A stretch of DNA of 64,000 nt from Brachionus sp. 'Tiscar'. Its lineage: Eukaryota > Rotifera > Eurotatoria > Ploima > Brachionidae. The notes beneath the pieces are model-generated. The model saw nothing but the letters and a program-made list of their open reading frames with translations, searched no databases and was not told the DNA's origin. The DNA is taken from positions 52,032 through 116,031 of the forward strand of contig VANL01000023.1 in NCBI GenBank assembly GCA_006352455.1. The letters are read 5' to 3'. Positions 23,040 to 33,100 of this stretch are shown here, one piece after another. The first letter of the stretch is position 1, and each line of letters opens with the position of its first letter. The translations under genes and the position numbers were made by a program.

Positions 23040-23490
23040 TTGAGAGCTACAGGATAAATTTTTTAAATGTTTGATTGTTCAAGAAAAAAATTGAAATAGT
23101 AAAGTAGCAATTACACAATCGAGTCGGGTATTCGAGATATCTTTACTCGAAACCGGCTTTTTATTTTTCAACTAATTTAAAAAATAATGGAATAGAATAA
23201 TGGAATATGACAGGACTAGAGCTACTTAGACTAGTCCTGTCATATCTCTCAATCAATTAAAAAAGTCGATTCGAGGCTTTAGTAATTTAAGTTTATCTAA
23301 GACCTAATGATATAAATTGTAGAAGGAGGTGTCAAATTTTTGTCTTAGAATAGACTAGACTGCTGAATTTTGAATTACTTCTAATCGTTTGAGATTAGTT
23401 TCTGAAAAAGAAGTAGGACAAGGAAAAGTATATTCTAAATTAGATTCAATTAAAGACTTATAAAGGTTTCCTAAGTTCCATTTTTTTATT
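23040..23490 (-). pseudogene. LINE 3' fragment, same family as 62900-63760
   Basis: The segment is collinear with 63010-63450. Shared blocks include AGTAGCAATTACACAATCGA / AGGTAGCAATTACGCAATGG, GGTATTCGAGATATCTTTAC, CATATCTCTCA, AGACAAGGAAAAG-type and AAAGACTTATAAAG-TTTCCTAA. In the 63-kb copy this interval encodes the C-terminal part of a LINE reverse transcriptase on the minus strand; here the frame is broken. A 14-bp palindrome (ATATGACAGGACTA and its complement, 23205-23245) has arisen inside it. Confidence 0.65.
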
Positions 23491-23557
23491 TAAAATTTTA
23501 ATTAAATACTCCTAACATTCAAGTAAAAGTTAATCTACTATCAAATTTTTTTTATTT

Positions 23558-23692
23558 AACCTTGTTCGCTCCTTGTGGAGCTTAGGGGGGGGTCTCCTTT
23601 GCAAGTACCTTTTTGAGCGAAGGCTCCGATCTGACACAGATGTGACTGCATCGAGTTGATCATCTAAGCCGTAATTATTAAAATTCCTAGTC
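23558..23692 (+). repeat. GC-richer dispersed repeat, copy 2
   Basis: Direct repeat of 21747-21885, starting AACCTTGTTCGCTCCTTGTG. It lacks a few bases after GGGGGG compared with copy 1. Both copies follow a poly-T tract. Confidence 0.8.
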
Positions 23693-23873
23693 CCCCATTT
23701 TTTAATGAAACGGGTTTAAAAATACCAAGTAAAATTAGTTTGCTAACTCTCTAGTTGAAGAAAAGTTAAATATTTTTTTCTTATGAAAATATTTATAATT
23801 ATCAAAATTGGCTATATAGTTATTCACTTAACACATAAATAGAACTGATGAATAGGTTAAATATATAATTTAA

Positions 23874-24460
23874 CACTAGAAAGCCTGATAAGCCCGCCGG
23901 GTCTTTCTGACCCGTTTTCTAAAAGTCAAAGATTAAATGTTTAAAATCTTGTTTTTTTATTTAAAAACATAAAAAACTATTTAGATTTTGAATCATGACA
24001 TCTCTTACACATTGCTCTTACAACCATCTCATGTAAACATGTCCCACAAGTCGTTTTTCCGCAATCATTACAAGTAAATTTGTACTTGTTCTCATAGCAC
24101 AATCTAACCTGGCATTTTTTTCTATCACTGTTTATTGATTTTTTTGACGATGGTGGCGTTGTCGTAGTGGCTGAATTGGCGACACGTTTTTTGAAAGAAC
24201 ATATATAAGTGAAAGAAATTTTTCTAAAAATTTTATACAAGATAATCTATAAGTCGGGTCAGAAAGACCCGTCGGTCTTTTTAGTAATATTTTTATTTTA
24301 TGCGAGAAATTAAAATTTTTTTTTCAAAAACATAATTTATTTATTCATTTTTATGTAGTATTTGGGTCTAGAAAAAATTAAGCCAAATAAAAAAAAAAAA
24401 AAAGTTATAATCTTTAGAATGGACAAAAAGGGTCAGAAAGACCCGACGGGCTTTCTAGAG
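23874..24460 (-). mobile_element. piggyBac-like non-autonomous element with TTAA target duplication
   Basis: TTAA at 23870-23873 and TTAA at 24461-24464 flank the element. Its ends are CACTAGAAAGCC (left) and GGGCTTTCTAGAG (right), inverted repeats of each other, followed inward by CGGGTCTTTCTGACCCG on the left and GGGTCAGAAAGACCCGACGG on the right. A third copy of this motif, GGGTCAGAAAGACCCGTCGG, lies internally at about 24257-24276. Insertion at TTAA with exact TTAA duplication is diagnostic of the piggyBac superfamily. The element is only 587 bp and holds just the C-terminal Cys-rich end of a transposase (23977-24240), so it is an internally deleted derivative. Confidence 0.88.
23977..24240 (-). 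pseudogene. piggyBac transposase C-terminal Cys-rich (zinc-binding) domain, remnant
   Basis: 87 residues. The C-terminal part reads KKCQVRLCYENKYKFTCNDC then GKTTCGTCLHEMVVRAMCKR and CHDSKSK, i.e. C-x4-C-x8-C-x2-C-x4-C-x2-C and a final C-x2-C. This cross-brace zinc pattern at the extreme C-terminus is typical of piggyBac/PGBD transposases, where it binds the terminal repeats. The DDE catalytic region is missing: upstream the frame runs into the element's own left-terminal sequence. The Met start is therefore unlikely to be native. It could still produce a small DNA-binding protein, but I have no evidence of that. Confidence 0.75.
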
Positions 24461-24884
24461 TTAAATTTTTGTGAGATACTTTTTTAAAAGTTTTTTTTTG
24501 GTTTATTTGCATGTCTCGCATATTTAAAAGACAAAAAAATATAAATTAGTGAATCATATTATTAATTTAGTACTTTTATTAACTACAACTTCTTTTAAAT
24601 AGTTTTTTTTTTCCCCCATATAAAAGATAGGAAAGAGTTTTTTCGATTCTCCATGTTAAAGGGTTTGTATATGAGGTTGACCAATATTAGAGAAATTATG
24701 AATGTTCAATTTACTCGAAAGAAACAAAAAAAACTTAACATACCTTCTTAACTATTGGGTCGTTGATTTTAAAAAAAGAGCTAAATTTTTTAATTAATTT
24801 TAGAGCTTGATGCTCTTGCTTAAATTGTTTATGTATTTAAAGAATGAATGAAACATTATTTTTCGTTAATTTTACTTTAAAAAA

Positions 24885-25253
24885 ATGAAAACTTGGGAAG
24901 ATTTTATAAAATCAGTGAGAACGTTAAATGAAGATGAGCTAGAATTTAGAAATTTAGAAAGTCGTAAACATCTGGATAATTTAGAAAGTAAAAAAGTATT
25001 GGCAAAATATGCGGAAACACATTTTCGTGATCGAAAAGTACTTTTTTTTAAATTACTCTTTTTCGTTTGTTAAATTTTTTCTTATTAAATTTTATTACTA
25101 AATATTTTAAAATATCAGCTTCACGAGCTTATCAGGATGAATACTATAAAATTCAAAAAATATTCTAACAATTTTAGTCATTACATTGAAGAATTCAAAA
25201 AGATTGAATCAACTCGAATTGAAAGAAAGATTGTTTTAAAATTAAAAAAATAA
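24885..25253 (+). CDS. Small two-exon hypothetical protein, unrecognised
   Basis: Exon 24885-25037 starts MKTWEDFIKSVRTLNEDELE and ends FRDRK. Joined in phase 0 at GT-AG (CGAAAA|GTAC ... ATATCAG|CTTC) to 25119-25253, it gives 95 residues ending IERKIVLKLKK. It is charged (Glu/Lys/Arg-rich) and predicted mostly helical, with no signal peptide or membrane segment. The start resembles the opening of small helical RNA-binding or LYR-type proteins, but I cannot place it. Alternative reading: a one-exon 62-residue ORF running through the intron to TAA. The neighbourhood is transposon-rich, so a mobile-element origin is possible. Confidence 0.4.
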
Positions 25254-25359
25254 ACGCGAAAAATATTTCTATCTGTCTCTAACAAAACTTTAAAATATCA
25301 AGATAAAAGAATATTAAGCATGTCTTAAACTTTTGAGGAGAACCGCAGATTAAAAGTAG

Positions 25360-25604
25360 TAAAAAAATACTGCGACCCTATCGGGTTAAACTTGAATTAA
25401 ATCCCTTCTCAACCGTCTTATTTTGAGATTAATTAAGTTAAATATCTCAAGTGATTTCGAATAATCATATTTTGTAAATAAAAGCATCTTTTTTGGACAT
25501 TCGCGATTTCAGAAATGTCTTTCTTAAGAAATTGATACCATGAACTTATTGCTAACTCTAAATGAGGTCTAACCAGTGCTGTGTAAAGCATTCTAAATGT
25601 AAAA
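25360..25604 (-). pseudogene. Decayed LINE reverse transcriptase C-terminal fragment
   Basis: The minus strand encodes RMLYTALVRPHLELAISSWY, then QFLKKDISEIANVQKRCFYL. This is the very characteristic LY-x-ALVRPHLEYA-x3-W-x-P-x2-KKDI-x2-E-x-VQ-R segment found after the RT domain of CR1/Jockey-type LINEs. Further on, NLINLKIRRLRRDLIQ fits the following conserved block, after a frame change. The copy is truncated at both ends. Confidence 0.8.
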
Positions 25605-25802
25605 GATTAAATGTTTATTTAAAGTTTATTCATAAAATTTAATGCAAAAAAATTTATTTAAAATAAATTAAATTGAGCGGCTAATTGGCTAAAAAACTAT
25701 CCGACGAGCAAAAATTGTACAAATAATTGTAGTGTTCCTTAAACAAAATTTTTTTGTTATAATCAATACAATTTTAAAGCTTTGAGATTAAAGTGCTCAC
25801 CT
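25605..25802 (+). repeat. Dispersed repeat, copy B (partner at 14631-14797)
   Basis: See the partner for shared blocks. This copy begins AAATGTTTATTTAAAGTTTA and ends TGAGATTAAAGTGCTCACCT. It abuts the LINE fragment at 25360-25604 in the same way that copy A lies near the LINE fragment at 15330. Confidence 0.75.
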
Positions 25803-26013
25803 TTTTGTTCATCAGTCTTGGATATGTTTTGCGTAATAGACGAACAATTTGCACAATGTTAAACTCATTTTTTATCTTAATATTAAAGTAGAGATACATA
25901 AGGCTAATGAATAGACCGTGCTTTTCGATGCTTTCATTTAATTTTTTTCTTTTTTATGGTTAAATTAATAATAGAAAAAAAATTTTAGATTTCATTAAAT
26001 AAAGGAAAAAATT

Positions 26014-27148
26014 TTACTCGTCTTGTATGATAAAAACATTGTTTTTTGATTTGGACAAACCAGTGGAAGATGAAGTCAAAAAGTCACCTTTGGTGCTCAT
26101 GTATTCGCCTAGTGCGTCAAATAATTTTATAATCGATTCATTGCTTGATAATGGGAAAACTTGTGCCCTCAATGATTCATTTTCTTGTTTATTAATGTCT
26201 AATTCGTTCGATTTTATCTCATTTAGTTCGTACAAATTATCAGAGGGATTATTGATTGAATTCCTATCATTCGACCATAAATTTTGTGTAGTAAAATAGC
26301 GTATTTTGATTGATTTATTTTTGCTCTTAAGAGAAATTTTTAAATTTGAAAAAAAACTAAAAATTAAATTATTTAAATTTTTTAAAGCAGTTTTTTTTGT
26401 ATCTCAATTGAAAATAACAAATAGTGTCTTATTGTTTTTCTGGTTTATTTAATTGATTAAGTGGAAAACAAAATGAAGAGTTATTTTAAAAATTTAATGG
26501 CTATAACCATTGATTTTTTGAACTCTTGTCTTTTCAATTTTCAGATGATACATAAATAAAGAGAAAAAATTAGGTTTTTTAACTCTTTCATGCAAATGAT
26601 CAATTGGTCTGGTGTAAGTTAATCCTTGATTTTTAAATTTTCAAGTTTTGTTGATACCGTATCAACAAAACTTGTTAGTAGTGTTAAGTTAATACTATTA
26701 ACTATTAACTAACTTAAATCTCATGGTAAAGTTTGTTAACTAATTTAGAGATATGATTTTAGGCCTTCATTTCGGTGTACAGAGATTAAAGAAAAAATTT
26801 CTTCACGATGAAATAGCATACACAATTTTAATTTAACAACCTTTTCATTTTAGAATTTTCTCATTTTAATTTTAAATAGACCACACTAATTGTGAATTGT
26901 GTGCCTTATTTTCATGACAAAATTGACTCTAAACTAGCAACTTTTTTATGTTTTATAAACTTAATTATTCATCATTTAAAAAAATTAAATTTTTCTATTT
27001 CAAAAATAATTACCTTAGTGTCGATTAATTCAAGTTCGAATTCTTTGAAAAAATCATTTGAATTCACCTCTTGGCACAAAACAACTATACCACAAACTAA
27101 GTTTCTGTCAATGCTTGTCTCATTTAAAACGGAAAAATATGAATTTTC
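26014..27148 (-). other. RPTP 3' region: decayed D2 domain exons, partly unresolved
   Basis: After D1 the protein continues with exons 27370-27669, 27198-27317 and 27014-27148. A D2 outline remains (PPFNLNLVLSAEPT, NLVCGIVVLCQE, FELELIDT), but the NASYI and Cys signature blocks are missing. The final exon ends SIIKLFDALGEYMSTKGD ... NNVFIIQDE before TAA, which aligns with the last helix of a PTP domain (EQY-x-FI-x-EALLEYL). Between them, about 26480-26625 reads LTYTRPIDHLHERVKK then PNFFSLFMYHLKIEK, resembling the degenerate WPD-loop region (FHY-x2-WPDHG). About 26770-26850 may hold another exon. I could not make the phases meet in 26330-27010. Confidence 0.5.
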
Positions 27149-30100
27149 CTAAATAAAAAAAAAATAAAAAAAAAATACAAAAAAATTTCTAGATTACTTT
27201 GGGACTTATTGAAACAATAATCTCTGGCTTTATTCTAAAAATTGCTGTTAGATACAAATTAATATTTTTGCTAGTTGGTTCGGCTGAGAGAACCAAATTT
27301 AGATTGAACGGCGGTGTCTAAAAATATTTTAAATCTATACAAACTTTAATTTAGTTAAATACTGTCTACTTTTAACAACAAAAAATCAAGTAATTTAATA
27401 TTGTCTAAATTTTCTGTAGAATTTGATGGGCTGTATTCGATTTCTTTTTTTAAAAGCTCGTAAATGGAAGAACATTTGATTATATTCATAAATGAATAAG
27501 TCCTAAGCTTAAATGTGTCTTTTAGTTGCAAAATTTCCAAGAATTCATTTTCTAAATTATTCTTGTTTGATATAATTGCTTTTAGAGTATCCCTATCGTT
27601 GGTATTTTTTGTGCTATTGGAGAAAATGAACCATTCAAGCAAGGCCTGGTGAATGAATTTATATTGTTCCTTTAAATTTTAAATCAAAAATTTTAAATCA
27701 GTATCAAAAGAATATTTATTACCCAGTTTTGAACAGAATAAGCCCTTTGGCGACGCATTTCATACACAGTTCTATTAGGATTGATTGTGTTGGTATCCTT
27801 CATCATGCTCATCAAGTTGAACAAGGCAACAAAGGTTCCGGTGCGTCCAATACCAGCACTTTTGTACAAAATTAAACTTTAAGATGATTTTATCCCATTT
27901 ATGAAGCTTACTACGATACCTGCAATGAACCAAAATCGGCTGGGAGTCCAGATTTTTCACAAGACCATCGATCAGCTCAATTATTGACTGAGATTCTAAC
28001 GGACTGGATCGATCCGGCCATTCTTTGTAATAATAATGATCTATCAGACATTGTGTGTCCTTCAAAATTTTAGAAAACGATATTTTTGTAAATAAAATAA
28101 CAAAATCTTACTTTATATCTAATTTTTAATTTTCTTTTTTCATAAAAAAGCTTGCTCTCAATTGACTTAACTTCACATGAGCTTAAGCCAAATTTAATTA
28201 AATTTTTGTCATTCCAATAAGGCCAGCATTTGAGCTAAAAGTTAAAAATAAAATAAAATTTTTAAAATTAATTTTTTTAAATACAATTGGTGGATCTCCC
28301 TCGTATATTTTGGTCAGCATAACAATAACTTTTACATTTTTTTCAACAACCATCCTCAAAAAGTCTTCTGTGGTATCTTTGGTAGGACCTTGAGCAGCAA
28401 TGAAACGCTTCGATTGATTGTGTCCTTCAATATAGCTTGCATTTATAAAATCCGAGTCTGGTCTACCTGGCACTAAACTTAATTTTACTCTATTATCATC
28501 ATCTTTTTAAACAAAAAAAATGATCTTGATTAATTTTTTTTTCAATTGAATTTTTTTAAATATACAAGGATATACGTGTTTATATCGCGATTTGCGTTCA
28601 TTTTGTATTTTTAACGAATCATGAAAAGACTTGTTTATCGGATTCTTTATTTCCTGGATAAAAAAAAATTAATTTTTACATTAAAAAAAAGAGCAAGTTG
28701 AAATTTTAACTGTTATAAAAAATATTGCAAAATTTATTAAAATTTGAATTGAATCATGTATATTTAAAAAATAATCTTTAAAATTATGTTGATTTTAATA
28801 TGCCTATGGTGTATATTATAGAGATTTAAGAGATTATTTTATTTCTTAATTTTTTTTAGATCAAAAATTTTGAACTCAATTGATAATCTTTAGCAATTTA
28901 ATTTAATGAAGAATATGGTTATAAATTATAAACAAAAATCTGTTTAAATTAGCTATTGTAACTTATAATAGCCAATTTAAACAGATTTTTAAATTTTAAA
29001 TATATTTTTGTACGGTATCCTCATGTTCACGACTCTAGAGTAGTGGCCAAATCCAACATTTTTTCTTTTAGAGTTAATTACATAGTTTCTTAGTTATAAC
29101 AATTAAAATTGAATTATCTGGAAAATAGCTTGAATATTGGAAATTTTCCCAAAAATAATATCCAAATTTTGCGTTTACTCTAACACAAAAATGGTATTTT
29201 CTCTCAAAAAAAAACAAAATTAAAAAAAATTTAGAGTTGATTTCTTAATAGAAATTTTTTATTTTATTTTTTCAGAAAAAATACCATTTTTGTGTTAGAG
29301 GAAAAGCTAAATTTGGACCTTATTAATAATTTTAAAAAAATATTTTAAAATTTTTATAAAAACCTAAATTCATTTGCCTTAATTTGGATTCTGTTTTAAT
29401 AATGACAAATTATCTACTAGAAAGAAACTTAAAGATAGGGGTTTTATTTACAATAAATTCTCAAATCGTCTACTAATCGAACTTTTGATAAGGTGAAAAA
29501 TTGAAACTTTCTAGAATAAAATACAAATAGGAAAAACAAAATTTTTTTTTTATTTTATTTTATAAGAAGAAATTTCAGCTTTATTTCAAGGGTCTTTGTT
29601 TGGATCTTTATTATTTGTTATTTTTACTAATTATATTTTGAAAGTAGTTTGCTGTTTGTTGATGATACTAAGTTATTTAGAATTATTAAAAATCCGATCG
29701 TTAAGGGGACATTATAGAGCTTCATTGTAATGAAAATATAGACAATGAAATTGTTTTAGTATTTAATATATAATACTTATATATTTTAAATACTTTTTGT
29801 ACTTTATGGTAATTTAATTTATGATTTTAATCAATTAAAAGATTAATTATTTCATTGTAATTTTTACTAATAGTTCTCTAATCTACACGTATATTTTTGT
29901 GTTCAATATTAAATTGAGTCTATCAAATATCAATCGCAGCAAACAGAACAAATATCATACTTGGTTGGTTTAAAAAATAGATTTGTGTAAATTCTTATAA
30001 ATTCTTTATAAAGCTCAAAAGCAAATTTTGTAAATGCAACATGGTGCAGCAGGTCATAGTTTCATTATTAAGAACATACTGTTAAAATTCTGCAAAATTT

Positions 30101-33100
30101 GCATAGTTTAAATTCTAATAAATTTTGAATATCATTAGAAGATAAAGGTTTTTTTAAGGGTTAAATTCTGTCCTATTTTGTTATTCTGTACCAAATTTTC
30201 TTTTATTTTGTATACGTGGATTTTTCTTTTTTCCTTTATTTACTTTTAAAAAGAAACTTCTTTATAGTTCTGCTATAAATTCTCATAAAATACAATTGAT
30301 AAAATGTATTAAAAAAAATCTCCAAAAAAATATCAACATTCTCAATTAGATTATTTATAAAAATCGATTTAAGGCCAAAAAGTTGATCATTATATTTAAT
30401 CGAGATTCTACTGTTCTACTGTTTAATAGAAAAAAATTAATTAAATTTCTTGTTCACTTAACATCTAATTTTTAAATCTAAATTATGTGACTAAATTGTT
30501 ATTAGTTTTAATTTTTGTAAAAAATCAACTTGCTGTTAATTTGTTAGGAATAGTACGCAAAATTCAAAATGCATGTCTTTGTCAAGCGATTCAAAATCCT
30601 GGGTAAATCGCTTAAGCAATGACTCTTTTGAATAAATCTTGGCAAATTTATCATCCAACATATCCAATTGACTGGTTAAATTTTCTAAAGCTATTGGCAA
30701 ATTAATATGCTTGTCAATTAAATTAACATCATTTATGGATGAGTCTAAAAAAGTTTGTTTTTTTATTTGGCCTGCGTTTTTACGCTTGAGACTTGTTATT
30801 TTGGAAAAAATTCCAAAATTTGGTCCAGAATGGCTCCTGGTCGGATGTGGTGAGCTAGTCTCTGGTCGTCTATCACTCATTTTGGCAGCCGAGTTCGAGT
30901 TGGTGGACGCACTTTCAATAAGCTGCAATGATCGGCTTTCGATTGTATCATCTAGTCTGCATTGGCTTTCGTGGTTTAGATGGTTTTTTCTGTTTAAATC
31001 ACGTCGCAACTTGGCTAAAATTACAATAAATAATCCTACTATTGAAAAGACAACTACTAAAACAGCTATTAGAACAAAATTTGTTTTAATATTAAATATT
31101 TTCGAGTGTGGATTTTTAAGCAGCTTTTTTGTTATATGTGTTGGCTCACTGGGTTCGCTTTGACCTATCGAATTTTTCACCGATAGCCGAATTAAATTGT
31201 TGTTTGGAATTGTTAGCTTCAATTTAATTTCGTAGCGTTTGTTTTCTTTAAATAAAATTTTCGAAAATTTAACTAAAAAAAAACACGTTAGCTTTTATTT
31301 AAAAATAAATATTTTTGAAAAAAAAAACTTTTTTTAAACTAATAGAAAATAAAAAAAAATATATGAAAATAATTTTGAAAATCAATGAAAAGCTAACATT
31401 GCTTTAATTAAATGACACAGTTACCAATTTACCAGTCAACATTTTGATTTGTCAAAGGAAAATATTTATTTAAAAAATTTAATATAAATTTTGACAAAAA
31501 TAAAATCTATTGTTAATAAATTATGCATTATTTACTTTGAATTAGCGTAATGAAAATACAGAGGCAATCAAATTGTAACAAGATAAGCGATCTCGAGTGC
31601 AGCTTCCTCTTAAGCCTGTCATCAATTGTCAAATAAATATCAACAGTACTTATTTAAGTAATTCTAAAAAAAATTCCTTGAAAAATTAAATGCATATAGA
31701 AATAAACATTGATTGCTTTAGATTACCTGACATATTATAGTAGATATTAAGTTTTCCTACTTAAAAACATACCAGAAATAAGTAATACAATCACTCGGAA
31801 ATAAATAATACAATCATTCATGATTAAACTAATTTTTGTTTTAAAATGCGATTAAAGCTTTAATAGATTTATAAAGGTTTAAAAATTTAAATCCACCAGC
31901 TCGATTTATTTGATCTAATAAAAACTAAATTATGACTTGTTTTTTTTAATTTGGAAAAGATTTACATCTATTTAAATTTTCAAGAGTGCTCAAACTATTT
32001 TTCAAATTGACTAGACAATAATTAAAAAAGTTTGCAATTGTTAAATTAAGTTTAAAAAAAGCAATAAATAAAGAGGAAATTTAAAGTGAGTCAATCTGAA
32101 AATTTAAAAAAAATTCTTAATTAGAATTATCATATAAAAAGACATAACAAATAGTAATAAGATGAGAAAATTTTTTAAATAGTTAATGTTTTTATTGGAT
32201 TTGACAAAAACCAATTTTGGCAATTAAGGAACACAGAGTTAAAATTTTGTTGTTGTTGTCGTTGTTTTTTTTTTTTTTTTTGAGAGAAAAATAAAATTTA
32301 ATTTCTTGTCAATAATAAATGAAGTAGTTAAATAGGAAAAATTTTATTTTTCTTTTTTCCAGAAAAATATCTGCTTGATTTTCATGTTTTAAGCATAACA
32401 CTCGTTTTTCTAATCGATTAAATAGCTACATAAAATAAACAAATACTTTTTTTTTGCTATTAATATTTTATATTTTGAGGAAAAAATTAATTTCTAGTCT
32501 TGACAATTTATGTTTCCGACTTAGTTGACACCGGCTTTATTACGAGTCTTTAATCAGAATGAATTAGCTTTAAAATCTTTAATTAAAATATCGATCCGAA
32601 AGCCTTTTTTTAAATTGTAAGCTTTTTTTAAAATTTTGTTAAAAAAAATCGTTTTTAATTGAAATTTAATTTTTTAAACAAATATTTAGACATATTTAAG
32701 TAAGCATTTTCGTGCTGCTTATTGAAAAAAGTATCTTAACAAGAAATTTTCCATAATCGTTTTAAGTATTTTCTTTTAAATGAAATTAATTCATTCACTC
32801 TCAAGAGATGTGTCAATATAACTAAGTAAATTTAGAATGATGACTTTAATGATATTCAATTATTTTCTTTTTACTGTTTAAAGACATAAAAATCAACTTG
32901 GTTAAATTTGTTTAATGACCTGTAAATTTGCCTCAAAGCAAAACCTAAAAAGCGTCCTATTGACTAATTTTAAGCAGGATCAATTACAGTAGATTTATGA
33001 AATTAATACATGTTCTATGTAAACTTTAAAAAATTGCCTATAACAAAATTGAAAAAATTTGCTTATTAAAAAATTTCCATAATTCGGACTTCTTTTTAAA

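Noticed and set aside
24885..25253. Small gene considered as SRP9
   Set aside because: The TWEDF start is reminiscent, but the rest lacks the SRP9 core and the length and C-terminus do not fit.
26027..26299. 90-residue plus-strand ORF
   Set aside because: Antisense to the last exon of the receptor phosphatase, whose frame continues the PTP-fold helix and ends in a natural stop.
27775..28065. Continuous 96-residue minus ORF read as one protein
   Set aside because: It runs through an intron in the middle of the phosphatase signature. Splicing at GCAG|GTATCG and AAAG|TGCT restores HC-S-AGIGRTG, so the ORF beyond the Arg after HC is an artefact.
30711..31163. 150-residue plus-strand ORF
   Set aside because: Exact antisense of the transmembrane/juxtamembrane exon of the receptor phosphatase.
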